Translations under genes and position numbers: made by a program
Notes under the pieces: generated by a model
Told to the model about the DNA's origin: nothing
Databases searched by the model: none
What the model saw: the letters and a program-made list of their open reading frames with translations, nothing else
In this document: positions 41,533-50,805 of the stretch, piece by piece
Position numbering within the stretch: position 1 is the stretch's first letter
Layout: the number at the start of each line of letters is the position of its first letter
DNA from: Prauserella_A sp040635515
GTDB taxonomy: Bacteria > Actinomycetota > Actinomycetes > Mycobacteriales > Pseudonocardiaceae
Assembly: GCA_040635515.1 (NCBI GenBank)
Contig: JBEYHY010000001.1
Location: 248,001-312,000 of the forward strand
Reading direction: 5' to 3'
Length of the DNA: 64,000 nucleotides

Positions 41533-43604
41533 AGGACGAGGAAACGCCCCCGCTGTGGGAGTTGCCGAAGGCGGGGAAACCCAAGCCCGCCGGCGGGAAG
41601 GCGAAGGCCGGACGCGGTAGTGCCAAGGGAAAGCGGCAGCCAGCCGAGTCCGAGCCGATCGCGAGGGTCGTCGTCGACGTGCCACTCGCCCATCTCGACC
41701 GCACGTTCGACTATCAGGTGCCGAGGGAACTCGCCGACGCCGCGGTCCCCGGATGCCGGGTGCGCGTGCGGTTCGCCGGACAGCTCGTCGACGGGTTCCT
41801 GCTGGAACGCGCGAGCGAGACCGAGCACAAGGGCAGGTTGTCGTTCCTTGAGCGGGTGACCTCCAGCGAGCGCGTGCTGCCACCCTCACTCGCCGCGTTG
41901 TGCAGGGCGGTGGCCGCCCGCTACGGCGGGACGCTCATCGACGTGCTGCGCCTCGCGCTGCCGCCCCGGCACGCGAAGGTGGAGGCCGAGCCTCCCCGGG
42001 ACCGGGCCCCAATCCCTTCGCCGCCGGACGCCCATGGCTGGGCGCGCTACCCGTGGGGGCCGGGATTTCTCGCCGCGTTGCGGGCCGGAAGGACCGCGCA
42101 CGGCGTGTGGCAAGCGCTGCCGGGGGAACACTGGCCCTCCCGGCTCGCCGAACTGGCCACCGAGGTGGCCGCGACGGGCAAGAGCGCGGTGCTCGTCCTG
42201 CCGGACCACAGAGACGTCGCACGAGTACAGGCGGCGTGTGCCGATCTGGCCGGCGCCGATGCCGTCGTGGCGCTGTCGGCCGATCTCGGCCCCGCCGAGC
42301 GGTACCGGCGCTGGCTCGCCGTGCTGAGGGGCGCGGTCCGCATCGTCGTGGGCACGAGGGCCGCCATGTTCGCCCCCGTCACCGATCCCGGCCTTTTCGT
42401 CGTCTGGGACGACGGCGACGATCTGCACGCCGACCCGCACATGCCCTACCCGCAGGTGCGCGACGTGCTCATGGTCAGGGCGCACGCCGAGAAGGCCTCC
42501 TTCCTCGTCGCGGGACACACCCGGACCGCCGAGGCGCAATTGCTGCTGGAAAGCGGCTGGGCCCACCCGATCGTCGCCGCGAGGGAGGAACTGCGCGCCA
42601 GCGCGCCGAGGGTCACTCCCTTCGGCGAGGACTTCGACGTGGCCAGGGATGAGGCGGCGAGTGTCGCGCGGCTGCCTTCCGTTGCCTTCGAGGCCGCGAG
42701 GACGGCGCTCGCGGCGGGGGCGCCCGTGCTCGTGCAGGTTCCGCGAAGGGGCTACGTCCCCGGGCTGGCCTGCGCCCAGTGCAGGACTCCGGCTCGCTGC
42801 CGCAGGTGCGCGGGACCGCTGCTGCTGCCGGGAGGCGGCAACGCGGGGGTGCCCCGGTGCCGCTGGTGCGGCGTCGCCGATGCCAACTACCGGTGCGGGA
42901 CGTGCGGCTCCGCGCGGCTGCGTGCCGTCGTCGTCGGGGCGAAACGCACCGCCGAGGAACTCGGCAGGGCGTTCGCGGGGGTCGCCGTCCGCACCTCGGG
43001 CGGAGGTGAGGTACTGGCGAGCGTGCCGGCCAAACCCGCGCTCGTCGTGTCGACGCCGGGAGCCGAGCCGGTTGCCGAGGGCGGCTACGGCGCGGCGCTG
43101 TTGCTGGATGGCTGGGCGCTGCTCGGAAGGCAGGATCTGCGGGCCGCCGAGGAAACCCTGCGGCGGTGGCTGACCGCGGCGGCCATGGTGCGCCCCGCGC
43201 GGGAGGGTGGAAGGGTCGTCGTCGGCGCCGAGGCCGGCATTCCCGTCGTGCAGGCGCTGGTGCGCTGGGATCCAGGCTGGTACGCGGAGCTGGAACTGGC
43301 CGAGCGCAAGGAACTCGGGTTCCCTCCCGCCGTCAGGATGGCCAGCTTCGAGGGTACGCCGGAGGCGGTCGGCGCACTGCTCGACGAGATCACCCTGCCG
43401 CCCGAGGCCGAGGTGCTCGGCCCTGTCCCGCTCGGCGAGGTCGACGAGGAAGGCCGCGCCGAGCGCGAACGCGCGCTCGTGAGGGTGCCGAGAGCACAGG
43501 GAAGGGCGCTCGCCGATGCCGCGCATGCCGTGAACGCGTTGCGCAACGCACGCAAGGAAACCGATCCGGTGCGCATCCAGCTGGACCCGCTCGCGCTGAT
43601 CTGA
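41529..43604 (+). CDS. priA: Probable primosomal protein N' (PriA), helicase motifs degenerate
   Basis: The 691-residue protein has the PriA 3'-DNA-binding domain (RVVVDVPLAHLDRTFDYQVP) and the zinc-binding cysteines (CAQC, CRRC, CRWCG, CGTCG). In the helicase core the Walker A motif is missing (AATGKSAVLVLPD) and the DEAH box is replaced by WDDGDD. This loss is known in actinobacterial PriA, which is thought to lack helicase activity. It acts in replication restart. The GTG overlaps the acyltransferase stop. Confidence 0.92.
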   Translation: MKDEETPPLWELPKAGKPKPAGGKAKAGRGSAKGKRQPAESEPIARVVVDVPLAHLDRTFDYQVPRELADAAVPGCRVRVRFAGQLVDGFLLERASETEHKGRLSFLERVTSSERVLPPSLAALCRAVAARYGGTLIDVLRLALPPRHAKVEAEPPRDRAPIPSPPDAHGWARYPWGPGFLAALRAGRTAHGVWQALPGEHWPSRLAELATEVAATGKSAVLVLPDHRDVARVQAACADLAGADAVVALSADLGPAERYRRWLAVLRGAVRIVVGTRAAMFAPVTDPGLFVVWDDGDDLHADPHMPYPQVRDVLMVRAHAEKASFLVAGHTRTAEAQLLLESGWAHPIVAAREELRASAPRVTPFGEDFDVARDEAASVARLPSVAFEAARTALAAGAPVLVQVPRRGYVPGLACAQCRTPARCRRCAGPLLLPGGGNAGVPRCRWCGVADANYRCGTCGSARLRAVVVGAKRTAEELGRAFAGVAVRTSGGGEVLASVPAKPALVVSTPGAEPVAEGGYGAALLLDGWALLGRQDLRAAEETLRRWLTAAAMVRPAREGGRVVVGAEAGIPVVQALVRWDPGWYAELELAERKELGFPPAVRMASFEGTPEAVGALLDEITLPPEAEVLGPVPLGEVDEEGRAERERALVRVPRAQGRALADAAHAVNALRNARKETDPVRIQLDPLALI

Positions 43605-43657
43605 CCTCGCGGCCGGAGCAGTCGGCCCGCGAGGTCGGCTCGCCGGTGCGGGCGCTC

Positions 43658-43663
43658 TAGACT
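43658..43663 (+). promoter_or_regulatory. -10-like box upstream of fmt
   Basis: TAGACT lies 40 nt before the fmt start, in the 99-nt gap after priA. No clear -35 box is seen. It may start a transcript for fmt and rsmB. Confidence 0.35.
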
Positions 43664-43703
43664 GGCCTGCGATGTGTGAATCCCCGACCGGTACGGAGCG
43701 CCC

Positions 43704-44630
43704 ATGAGGCTTGTCTTCGCCGGTACCCCTGAACCCGCCGTACCCTCGCTGCGGGCGCTGCTGGCTTCGCCGCGACACGAGGTGGTCGCCGTCGTCACCC
43801 GGCCCGACGCGCAGGCGGGCCGTGGCCGCAAGCTGACGCGCTCGCCGGTGGGCGCGGTCGCCGATGAGCACGGCATCGAGGTGCTGACCCCTGGCAAAGC
43901 CGGGGATCCGGATTTTCTGGCCAGGCTGGCCGAGATCGCCCCGGACGCCTGCCCCGTCGTGGCCTACGGCGCGCTGCTGCCACAGCGGGCGCTGGACATT
44001 CCGGCGCACGGCTGGGTGAACCTGCACTTCTCGCTGTTGCCTTCGTGGCGCGGCGCCGCGCCGGTGCAGGCCGCGATCAGGGCGGGCGACGAGATCACCG
44101 GGGCCTCGACCTTCCGGATCGTCAAGGAACTCGACGCGGGCCCGGTTTTCGGTGTCGTCACCGAGAAGATCACCGGCACCGACACCGCCGGCGAACTGCT
44201 CGGCAGGCTCGCCGGAACGGGGGCGGGACTGCTGGTGTCCACAATGGATGGAATTGAGGACGGTACGCTGAGCCCGGTCGCGCAGCAGCCCGGCGGGGTG
44301 AGCTACGCGCCGAAGGTGACCGTCGCCGACGCGCACGCCGACTTCACCGCTCCCGCCGTCGCCGTCGACAGACTGATTCGTTCCGTGACACCCGAACCGG
44401 GTGCCTGGGCGGAGTTCAGGGGAGAACGGATCAAGCTGGGGCCGGTGCGGCAGGCCGAAGGGCCCGGACTGGCGGCGGGCGAACTCGCCGTCGAGCGCAA
44501 GCGGGTACTCGCCGGAACGGCGACCACGCCCGTCGAACTCGGCGAGGTACAGGCACAGGGAAAAAAGCGCATGGCGGCGGCCGATTGGGCCCGCGGCACC
44601 AGAATCGAGCAAGGGGAGCGGCTGACATGA
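43704..44630 (+). CDS. fmt: Methionyl-tRNA formyltransferase
   Basis: The 308-residue protein has the formyltransferase catalytic region: Asn and His in WVNLHFSLLPSWRGAAPVQ and the Asp in KELDAGPVF. A C-terminal OB-like domain that binds tRNA follows. It formylates initiator Met-tRNA using 10-formyl-THF. The ATG is at 43704. The stop overlaps rsmB (ATGA). Confidence 0.96.
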   Translation: MRLVFAGTPEPAVPSLRALLASPRHEVVAVVTRPDAQAGRGRKLTRSPVGAVADEHGIEVLTPGKAGDPDFLARLAEIAPDACPVVAYGALLPQRALDIPAHGWVNLHFSLLPSWRGAAPVQAAIRAGDEITGASTFRIVKELDAGPVFGVVTEKITGTDTAGELLGRLAGTGAGLLVSTMDGIEDGTLSPVAQQPGGVSYAPKVTVADAHADFTAPAVAVDRLIRSVTPEPGAWAEFRGERIKLGPVRQAEGPGLAAGELAVERKRVLAGTATTPVELGEVQAQGKKRMAAADWARGTRIEQGERLT

Positions 44631-46054
44631 CACCTGGCCGGCAAGGCAAGCCGGACCGGAACAGGCGCCCGGCACCGCGTAAGCAGGGGCCGAGGAAGCC
44701 CCCCGTGAAGGATCCCGCCCGCGGGGTCGCTCTCGACGTGCTGCGTGCCGTCAGTGAGCGCGACGCCTACGCGAATCTGATGTTGCCGGAGGAGCTTCGC
44801 AGGCGCCGCATCTCGGGCAGGGATGCCGCATTGGCGACCGAGCTGACCTACGGAACGCTGCGGGCGCAGGGGCTGCTCGACGAGATCATCGCCGCCTGCC
44901 TCGATCGTCCGCTATCCAAAGTGGACAAGGTGGTGCTCGACGCGTTGCGGCTGGGGGCCTACCAGTTGCTGCGCACGAGGATCCCGCCGCACGCGGCCGT
45001 GGCCTCCACCGTCGACCTCGTGCGGGAGGAGACGGGCTCGCACGTCGCCGGCTTCGCCAACGCCGTGCTGCGCAACGTGTCCGAAAAGGACGAAGCGGAA
45101 TGGTTGCGGCAGCTCACTCCCGACGCGGAAGCCGACCCGATCGGAAACCTCGCGATGCGCACCTCGCACCCGAGGTGGGTCGCGCGCTCGTTCGCGGAGG
45201 CACTCGGCGACAAGGGACCCGAGCTGGAGGCGGCGTTGCTCGCCGACGACGCGCGTCCCTCCGTGCACCTGCTCGCCAAGCCCGGCGAGATCACCGCCGA
45301 CGAACTGGCCGCGATCACCGGTGGCGACCCGGCGCCGTACTCGCCCTACGGCGTCCATCTCCCCTCCGGTGGCGGCGATCTCGCCGAGGCTGAGCCGATC
45401 AAGGAGAAGCTCGCCGTCGTACAGGACGAGGGCAGCCAGCTCGTCACCATCGCCGCGACCAACGTGCCGGTCGACGGTGGCAGCGGCGGCGACACGAGGT
45501 GGCTCGACCTGTGCGCGGGACCCGGCGGGAAGGCGACGCTGCTCGGCTCGCTCGCCGCGACCGCCGGTGTCACGGTGGACGCCGTCGAGAAGGCCCCGCA
45601 CAGGGCCAAGCTCGTCGAGCGGGCCACCGAGGGGCTTCCGGTGACCGTCCACGTCGCCGACGGGAGGGATCCCGGCCTGGACGGCGGCTACGACAGGGTG
45701 CTGGTCGACGCGCCGTGCAGCGGGCTCGGCGCACTGCGCAGGCGGCCGGAGGCACGCTGGCGCAGGCAGCCCTCCGACGTCGCGGACCTGACCCGCCTGC
45801 AGGGCGAGTTGCTCGCCTCGGCGTTCGGCCTGGTGCGCAGCGGTGGCCTCGTCGCGTACGTGGTGTGCTCGCCGCACCTCGCGGAAACCGAAGGCGTTTT
45901 CGGCGGTGCCGTGCGCAGGGCCGGAGCCGAGGTCGTCGACGCCCGCGAGTACTTCCCCGGCGTTCCGCTGCTCGGCGAGGGACCCTACGTCCAGCTCTGG
46001 CCGCACCGGCACGGCACGGACGCCATGTTCCTCGCGCTGGCCATCGCGCGGTGA
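44627..46054 (+). CDS. rsmB: 16S rRNA (cytosine-967-C5)-methyltransferase RsmB
   Basis: The 475-residue protein has a basic N-terminus, a NusB-like RNA-binding domain (about 25-160) and a SAM-dependent methyltransferase domain. The latter has LDLCAGPGGKATLL, the catalytic VDAPCSGLG and VVCSPH. It methylates C967 of 16S rRNA. AAGGGGAG precedes the ATG at 44627. The stop overlaps the next gene (GTGA). Confidence 0.94.
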   Translation: MTPGRQGKPDRNRRPAPRKQGPRKPPVKDPARGVALDVLRAVSERDAYANLMLPEELRRRRISGRDAALATELTYGTLRAQGLLDEIIAACLDRPLSKVDKVVLDALRLGAYQLLRTRIPPHAAVASTVDLVREETGSHVAGFANAVLRNVSEKDEAEWLRQLTPDAEADPIGNLAMRTSHPRWVARSFAEALGDKGPELEAALLADDARPSVHLLAKPGEITADELAAITGGDPAPYSPYGVHLPSGGGDLAEAEPIKEKLAVVQDEGSQLVTIAATNVPVDGGSGGDTRWLDLCAGPGGKATLLGSLAATAGVTVDAVEKAPHRAKLVERATEGLPVTVHVADGRDPGLDGGYDRVLVDAPCSGLGALRRRPEARWRRQPSDVADLTRLQGELLASAFGLVRSGGLVAYVVCSPHLAETEGVFGGAVRRAGAEVVDAREYFPGVPLLGEGPYVQLWPHRHGTDAMFLALAIAR

Positions 46055-46569
46055 CCCGGCCGGTCCAGGCGGACCCGGTGCTGGGGCTGGTCGCCTCCTC
46101 GTGCGGCGGCGTCGAGTCCCGGTTCGTCACCGAGATCGCCGAACCGGCCGCCCTGCGCGGCTGGCGGCTCGCGATCACGCTGACGCCGACGGCTCACCGA
46201 TGGCTCACGATCACCGGGGAGCTGGAAAGGCTCCGCGCGCTGACGGATCTCCCCGTGCGCAGCGAATCCCGGCTGCCGGGCGAGGATCGGCCGCACCCCG
46301 ACCCCGCGGTGTTCCTGTTCGCGCCGGCGAGCGCCGGTTCGGTCGCCAAGCTCGCGCTGGGGCTGGCCGACAACCAGGCAACCACCGTGCTCGGTGACGC
46401 GCTCGGCGAACCGGGGGTGCGGATGATCGTCGGCTACCAGGTCAGGGACAGCAGGTTCGGCCACCCCGCCTGGAGGGGGCATCTCGACGCGCTGGCCTCG
46501 GCGGGCGTGACCACGAGCAGGCTGGCCGTCGACCGGCCGTGGACGGGCGTTCTCGACCTGCTGCCGTGA
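46051..46569 (+). CDS. Flavoprotein-domain protein of unknown substrate
   Basis: The 172-residue protein looks like a single flavoprotein domain of the CoaC/UbiX type: GLVASSCGGVES at the start, PTAHRWL, and the FAPASAGSVAKLALGLADNQATT segment that corresponds to the PATANT(I/V)AK(I/L) FMN motif. It might be a small decarboxylase or prenyltransferase-like flavin enzyme. It is translationally coupled to rsmB by GTGA. Actinobacteria often carry this gene here; its role is unknown. Confidence 0.72.
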   Translation: MTRPVQADPVLGLVASSCGGVESRFVTEIAEPAALRGWRLAITLTPTAHRWLTITGELERLRALTDLPVRSESRLPGEDRPHPDPAVFLFAPASAGSVAKLALGLADNQATTVLGDALGEPGVRMIVGYQVRDSRFGHPAWRGHLDALASAGVTTSRLAVDRPWTGVLDLLP

Positions 46570-46641
46570 GCCGGATCTCGTCCCGCCGGGCGTGCTGCCG
46601 CGCCGGGGGGTCCGCACCGATCGGGGAAGGGCAGTCCCCTC

Positions 46642-46655
46642 TAGACTCGGGTGAG
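46642..46655 (+). promoter_or_regulatory. Leaderless promoter of rpe
   Basis: The -10 box TAGACT (46642-46647) ends 7 nt before the GTG at 46655, and no ribosome site is present. Transcription should begin at or next to the start codon, a common actinobacterial arrangement. Confidence 0.55.
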
Positions 46656-47344
46656 TGGCCCATCAACCGCTGATCGCACCCAGCATTCTGTCCGCGGACT
46701 TCGCAAAGCTCGGCGAGGAGATCGCCGCCGTCGCAGGCGAGGGACAGGCCCGCGCCGACTGGATCCACGTCGATGTGATGGACGCTCACTTCGTTCCCAA
46801 CCTCACCCTCGGGCTTCCCGTCGTGCAGTCGCTGCTGAAGGCCACCGACGTGCCGATGGACTGTCACCTGATGATCGAGGACCCCGACCGCTGGGCACCC
46901 GGATACGCCGAGGCGGGCGCGCACAATGTGACGGTGCACGTCGAGGCGGCACACGATCCGGTCATGCTGGCGAAGAACCTGAGGGCCGCCGGAGCCAAGG
47001 CCGGTCTCTCCGTCAAGCCGGGCACCCCGCTGGAAGACCACCTCGACACCTTGAAGCACTACGACACCCTGCTGGTGATGTCGGTCGAACCCGGATTCGG
47101 TGGCCAGTCCTTCATTCCCTCCGTTCTGGACAAGGTCAGGACCGCGCGCAGGCTGGTCGACACGGGACACCTCACGGTGCTGGTGGAGATCGACGGCGGC
47201 ATCAACGCCGACACCATCGAACAGGCGGCGGAGGCGGGCGTCGATTGCTTCGTCGCGGGATCGGCCGTCTACGGTGCGGCCGATCCCGGCGCCGCGGTGG
47301 CCGCGCTGCGCGCGCGGGCCGCCGACGCACGGGAGGCGCACTGA
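46655..47344 (+). CDS. rpe: Ribulose-phosphate 3-epimerase
   Basis: The 229-residue TIM barrel has IAPSILSADF, the metal-binding HVDVMDAHFVPN, DCHLMI, and the phosphate-binding EIDGGIN. It interconverts ribulose-5-phosphate and xylulose-5-phosphate. This links the pentose phosphate pathway to the following riboflavin genes, which use ribulose-5-phosphate. ribD begins 1 nt after its stop. Confidence 0.96.
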   Translation: MAHQPLIAPSILSADFAKLGEEIAAVAGEGQARADWIHVDVMDAHFVPNLTLGLPVVQSLLKATDVPMDCHLMIEDPDRWAPGYAEAGAHNVTVHVEAAHDPVMLAKNLRAAGAKAGLSVKPGTPLEDHLDTLKHYDTLLVMSVEPGFGGQSFIPSVLDKVRTARRLVDTGHLTVLVEIDGGINADTIEQAAEAGVDCFVAGSAVYGAADPGAAVAALRARAADAREAH

Positions 47345-47345
47345 G

Positions 47346-48377
47346 GTGACCGGCACCTCTCGCGAGCTCATGCACGCTGCGCTCGCGCTGAGCGAGACGG
47401 TCAGGGGCAGCACGAGCCCGAACCCTCCCGTCGGTGCGGTCATCGCCGACCGTGAGGGCAGGATCGTTGGCAGGGGAGCCACCCAGCCGCCGCCTGGCCC
47501 GCACGCGGAGGTCATGGCACTGCGGGAGGCGGGGGAGCTGGCGAGGGGCGCGACCGCGTTCGTGACGCTGGAACCGTGCTCTCACCACGGCAGGACCCCG
47601 CCCTGCACCGACGCGCTGCTGGCGGCCGGCGTCTCCTCGGTCCGGTTCGCGGTCGCCGACCCCCATCCCGTGGCGGCGGGTGGCGGGCGGGTGCTCGCCG
47701 AGGCCGGGGTCGATGTCGAGGGCGGCCTGCTCGCCGGCGAGGTCGCGAGTGGACCGCTCGGCGCGTGGCTGCACTTCACCCGTACCGGAAGGCCGAGGGT
47801 CACCTGGAAGTACGCGGCGAGCCTCGACGGCAGAATCGCGGCGGCCGACGGGTCGAGCCGCTGGATCTCCGGCCCCGTCTCCCGCGCCGAGGTACACGCC
47901 ATGAGGGCCGCCGCTGACGCGATCGTCGTCGGTACCGGCACCGTGCTCGCCGACGACCCGTGGCTGACCGTGCGTGACGAACACGGCGAGCCTGCCGCCC
48001 GCCAGCCGCTGCGGGTGGTGGTCGGCACAACCGGCATACCGAGCGGTTCCCGGGTGTTGGACACAGCGGCGGAGACGGTTCACCTGCGTACCCACGATCC
48101 GGCCGAGGTCGTAGCCATGCTGGCCGGCCGCGGCGTCGTGGACGTGCTGCTGGAAGGCGGACCGACGTTGGCGGGAGCGTTCGTCCGGGCGGGGAGGGTC
48201 GACCGGATCATCGGATTCGTCGCGCCGGTGCTGCTGGGCGAGGGCAAGGCGGCGCTGGGGAACGCGGGAGTGTCGACCATCACCGAAGCACACCGCTGGC
48301 GGGTAGAAGGGGTCACCATGAGCGGGGACGACGTGCGTATCGCCGCCGTTCCGGCCACAGGCGAGGAGGGCAGCTAG
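47346..48377 (+). CDS. ribD: Bifunctional riboflavin deaminase / 5-amino-6-(5-phosphoribosylamino)uracil reductase
   Basis: The 343-residue protein has an N-terminal zinc deaminase domain (PHAEVMAL and EPCSHHGRTPPC) and a C-terminal DHFR-like reductase (VTWKYAASLDGRIA). GTG 47346 lies 8 nt after GGGAGG. It catalyses the second and third steps of riboflavin synthesis. ribE follows immediately. Confidence 0.95.
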   Translation: MTGTSRELMHAALALSETVRGSTSPNPPVGAVIADREGRIVGRGATQPPPGPHAEVMALREAGELARGATAFVTLEPCSHHGRTPPCTDALLAAGVSSVRFAVADPHPVAAGGGRVLAEAGVDVEGGLLAGEVASGPLGAWLHFTRTGRPRVTWKYAASLDGRIAAADGSSRWISGPVSRAEVHAMRAAADAIVVGTGTVLADDPWLTVRDEHGEPAARQPLRVVVGTTGIPSGSRVLDTAAETVHLRTHDPAEVVAMLAGRGVVDVLLEGGPTLAGAFVRAGRVDRIIGFVAPVLLGEGKAALGNAGVSTITEAHRWRVEGVTMSGDDVRIAAVPATGEEGS

Positions 48378-49004
48378 TTGTTCACCGGCATTGTCGAGGA
48401 GCTCGGCGAGATCACCGGCGTCGAGCAGTTACCCGACGGGGCCCGGCTCACCGTACGAGGTCCGCTGGTCACCACCGACGCCAAGCACGGCGACTCGATC
48501 GCGGTGAGCGGCGTGTGCCTGACGGTCGTCGACGTCGAAGGCGAGAACTTCACCGTGGACGTGGTGCACGAGACACTGCGCCGGTCGAGCCTGAGCAAGG
48601 CCGAGCCGGGCAAGACGGTCAACCTTGAGCGCGCGATGGCGGCCGACGGCCGCTTCGGCGGGCACGTCATGCAGGGACACGTCGACGGAACCGGGGTCTT
48701 TCTCTCCAAGGATTCCGAAGGGCTCACCCACTTCGCCTTCCCGCCGACGCTTGGCAGGTACGTGGTGGAAAAGGGCTCGATCGCGGTCGACGGGGTGTCG
48801 CTGACGGTCGCCGGCGTCGACAAGGAGGAGTTCTCCATCGCGCTCATCCCGACCACGCTCGCGCTGACCACGCTTGGCCGCACCGAGCCGGGGGATCTGG
48901 TCAACATCGAGGTCGACGTGCTCGCGAAGTACGTCGAGAAACTGGCCGCCGTCCACCTTCCTGGCGCCGCGGTGGAGAATGGTGAGGGCAAGGAGGACGC
49001 GTGA
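48378..49004 (+). CDS. ribE: Riboflavin synthase alpha subunit
   Basis: The 208-residue protein has two lumazine-binding repeats, beginning FTGIVEELGEI and with GHVDGTG starting the second half. It dismutates two molecules of dimethyl-ribityllumazine to riboflavin. The start is TTG at 48378, directly after the ribD TAG and about 9 nt after GGAGG. The MFTGIVEE N-terminus is invariant in the family, so the rare start codon is well supported. The stop overlaps ribBA (GTGA). Confidence 0.94.
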   Translation: MFTGIVEELGEITGVEQLPDGARLTVRGPLVTTDAKHGDSIAVSGVCLTVVDVEGENFTVDVVHETLRRSSLSKAEPGKTVNLERAMAADGRFGGHVMQGHVDGTGVFLSKDSEGLTHFAFPPTLGRYVVEKGSIAVDGVSLTVAGVDKEEFSIALIPTTLALTTLGRTEPGDLVNIEVDVLAKYVEKLAAVHLPGAAVENGEGKEDA

Positions 49005-50299
49005 CGATGACAGAGTCAGGGCCGTCGTTGGACATCGAGACCATCGAACTGGCCATCCAGGACATCGCGAACGGTCGCGCCGTCGTCGTCGTCGACGACG
49101 AGGACAGGGAGAACGAGGGCGATCTGATCTTCGCCGCCGAGAAGGCGACTCCCGAACTGCTCGCCTTCATGGTGCGCTACACGTCCGGCTACATCTGTGT
49201 TCCGCTGACCGAGCAGGACTGCGACCGGCTCGACCTGCCGCCCATGTACCACACCAACCAGGACATGCGGGGCACCGCCTACACGGTCACCGTCGACGCG
49301 GCCGAGGGAATCAGCACCGGAATTTCGGCTGCCGACCGCAGTCACACGATTCGGCTGCTCGCCGACGGAGCTTCGGCTCCGGCCGACTTCCGCAGGCCGG
49401 GGCACGTGGTTCCGCTGCGGGCCAAGGAAGGCGGGGTGCTGCGCAGGCCGGGGCACACCGAGGCCGCGGTCGATCTGGCGAGGATGGCGGGACTCGCGCC
49501 CGCCGGGGTGCTGTGCGAGATCGTCTCCCAGAAAAACGAGGGTGACATGGCTCGCCGCGACGAGCTGGAGGTGTTCGCGGCCGACCACGACCTTCGCCTG
49601 ATCACGATCGCCGACCTCATCGCCTATCGCAGGCGCAAGGAGAAGCAGGTCGAGCGCGTCGCCGAGGCACGTATCCCGCTCGCGGCGGGCACGTTCCGCG
49701 CCATCGGTTACGACAGCCTGCTCGACGGCATCGAGCACGTCGCCTTCGTGTGCGGCGAGGTCGGTGACGGCGAGGACATTCTCGTCAGGGTTCACTCCGA
49801 ATGCCTCACCGGCGACGTGTTCGGCTCGCTGCGCTGCGACTGCGGACCGCAGCTTGAGGCCGCACTGGAGACGGTGGCCCAGGAAGGCCGGGGGGTCGTG
49901 CTCTACATCAGGGGTCACGAGGGCAGGGGCATCGGCCTGCTGCACAAACTGCAGGCCTACCAGCTGCAGGACGCCGGAGCCGACACGGTGGACGCGAACC
50001 TGGCACTCGGCGTTCCGGCCGACGCGCGCGACTACGGCACCGGCGCGCAGATCCTGTGCGATCTGGGCGTGAAGTCGATGCGGCTGCTGACCAACAACCC
50101 CGCCAAGCGGGTCGGCCTCGAAGGCTACGGACTCACCGTGAAGGGCAGGGTCGCGTTGCCGATCTCGCCGAACCCGGAGAATCTGCGTTACCTGCGCACC
50201 AAGCGTGATCGCATGGGACACGAGCTGACTCAGCTCGACCAGCTTGAGCAGCTGGGCGAGGGGACGGGCGACGCTCGCAACGGAGGAGGGAAGCAGTGA
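49001..50299 (+). CDS. ribBA: Bifunctional DHBP synthase / GTP cyclohydrolase II
   Basis: The 432-residue protein has an N-terminal RibB domain (DDEDRENEGDLIFAAE, TPELLAFM, RPGHVVPL) and a C-terminal RibA domain. The latter has zinc cysteines (SECLTGDVFGSLRCDCGPQ) and RGHEGRGIGLLHK. It produces both precursors of riboflavin, from ribulose-5-phosphate and GTP. The GTG at 49001 has AAGGAGG 5 nt upstream. The stop overlaps ribH. Confidence 0.96.
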   Translation: MTMTESGPSLDIETIELAIQDIANGRAVVVVDDEDRENEGDLIFAAEKATPELLAFMVRYTSGYICVPLTEQDCDRLDLPPMYHTNQDMRGTAYTVTVDAAEGISTGISAADRSHTIRLLADGASAPADFRRPGHVVPLRAKEGGVLRRPGHTEAAVDLARMAGLAPAGVLCEIVSQKNEGDMARRDELEVFAADHDLRLITIADLIAYRRRKEKQVERVAEARIPLAAGTFRAIGYDSLLDGIEHVAFVCGEVGDGEDILVRVHSECLTGDVFGSLRCDCGPQLEAALETVAQEGRGVVLYIRGHEGRGIGLLHKLQAYQLQDAGADTVDANLALGVPADARDYGTGAQILCDLGVKSMRLLTNNPAKRVGLEGYGLTVKGRVALPISPNPENLRYLRTKRDRMGHELTQLDQLEQLGEGTGDARNGGGKQ

Positions 50300-50805
50300 G
50301 TGGCGAGGGCAGGCCGGACGAGGCCGGGCTGCGACTTGACGAATGTGAGGATCTGCGGCTCGGGATCGTCGTGACCCGGTGGCATCCCACCATCACCGAC
50401 AGCCTGCTCGCCAGCGCGCTCAAGGCCGCGAGCGAGGTGAAACTCGCCGACGAGCCCACGGTGGTGCGAGTCGCCGGTGCCGTCGAGTTGCCGGTCGTGG
50501 CACAGTCGCTGGCCCGCAACCACGACGCGGTCGTCGCGCTCGGGGTCGTCATCCGGGGCGGGACCCCGCACTTCGAGTACGTGTGCGACGCGGTGACCGC
50601 CGGCCTGACCAGGGTGGCGCTCGACGAGAGCACCCCGGTCGGCAACGGGGTGCTCACGTGTGACACCGAGCAGCAGGCCCTCGACAGGGCGGGGCTGCCG
50701 GATTCGGCGGAGGACAAGGGTAGAGAGGCGACCGTGGCCGCGCTGACGACGGCCGGAGTGCTGCGCGGGTTGCGGCAACCGTGGACCGAACGGGGATTCG
50801 TGTGA
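50296..50805 (+). CDS. ribH: 6,7-dimethyl-8-ribityllumazine synthase
   Basis: The 169-residue protein has the lumazine synthase core: IVVTRWHPTITDSLL, the VAGAVELPVVAQ motif, ALGVVIRGGTPHFEYVC and the NGVLTCDTEQQALDRAG segment. It condenses the two branch products. It has a ~15-residue N-terminal extension. It overlaps ribBA and the following PH-domain gene by 4 nt each. Confidence 0.95.
   Translation: MSGEGRPDEAGLRLDECEDLRLGIVVTRWHPTITDSLLASALKAASEVKLADEPTVVRVAGAVELPVVAQSLARNHDAVVALGVVIRGGTPHFEYVCDAVTAGLTRVALDESTPVGNGVLTCDTEQQALDRAGLPDSAEDKGREATVAALTTAGVLRGLRQPWTERGFV

Noticed and set aside
41886..44675. A 929-codon open frame on the minus strand opposite priA and fmt
   Set aside because: It is antisense to two well-supported genes, and its sequence is Arg/Pro/His-rich with no domain. 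Long spurious frames are expected in 70% G+C DNA.
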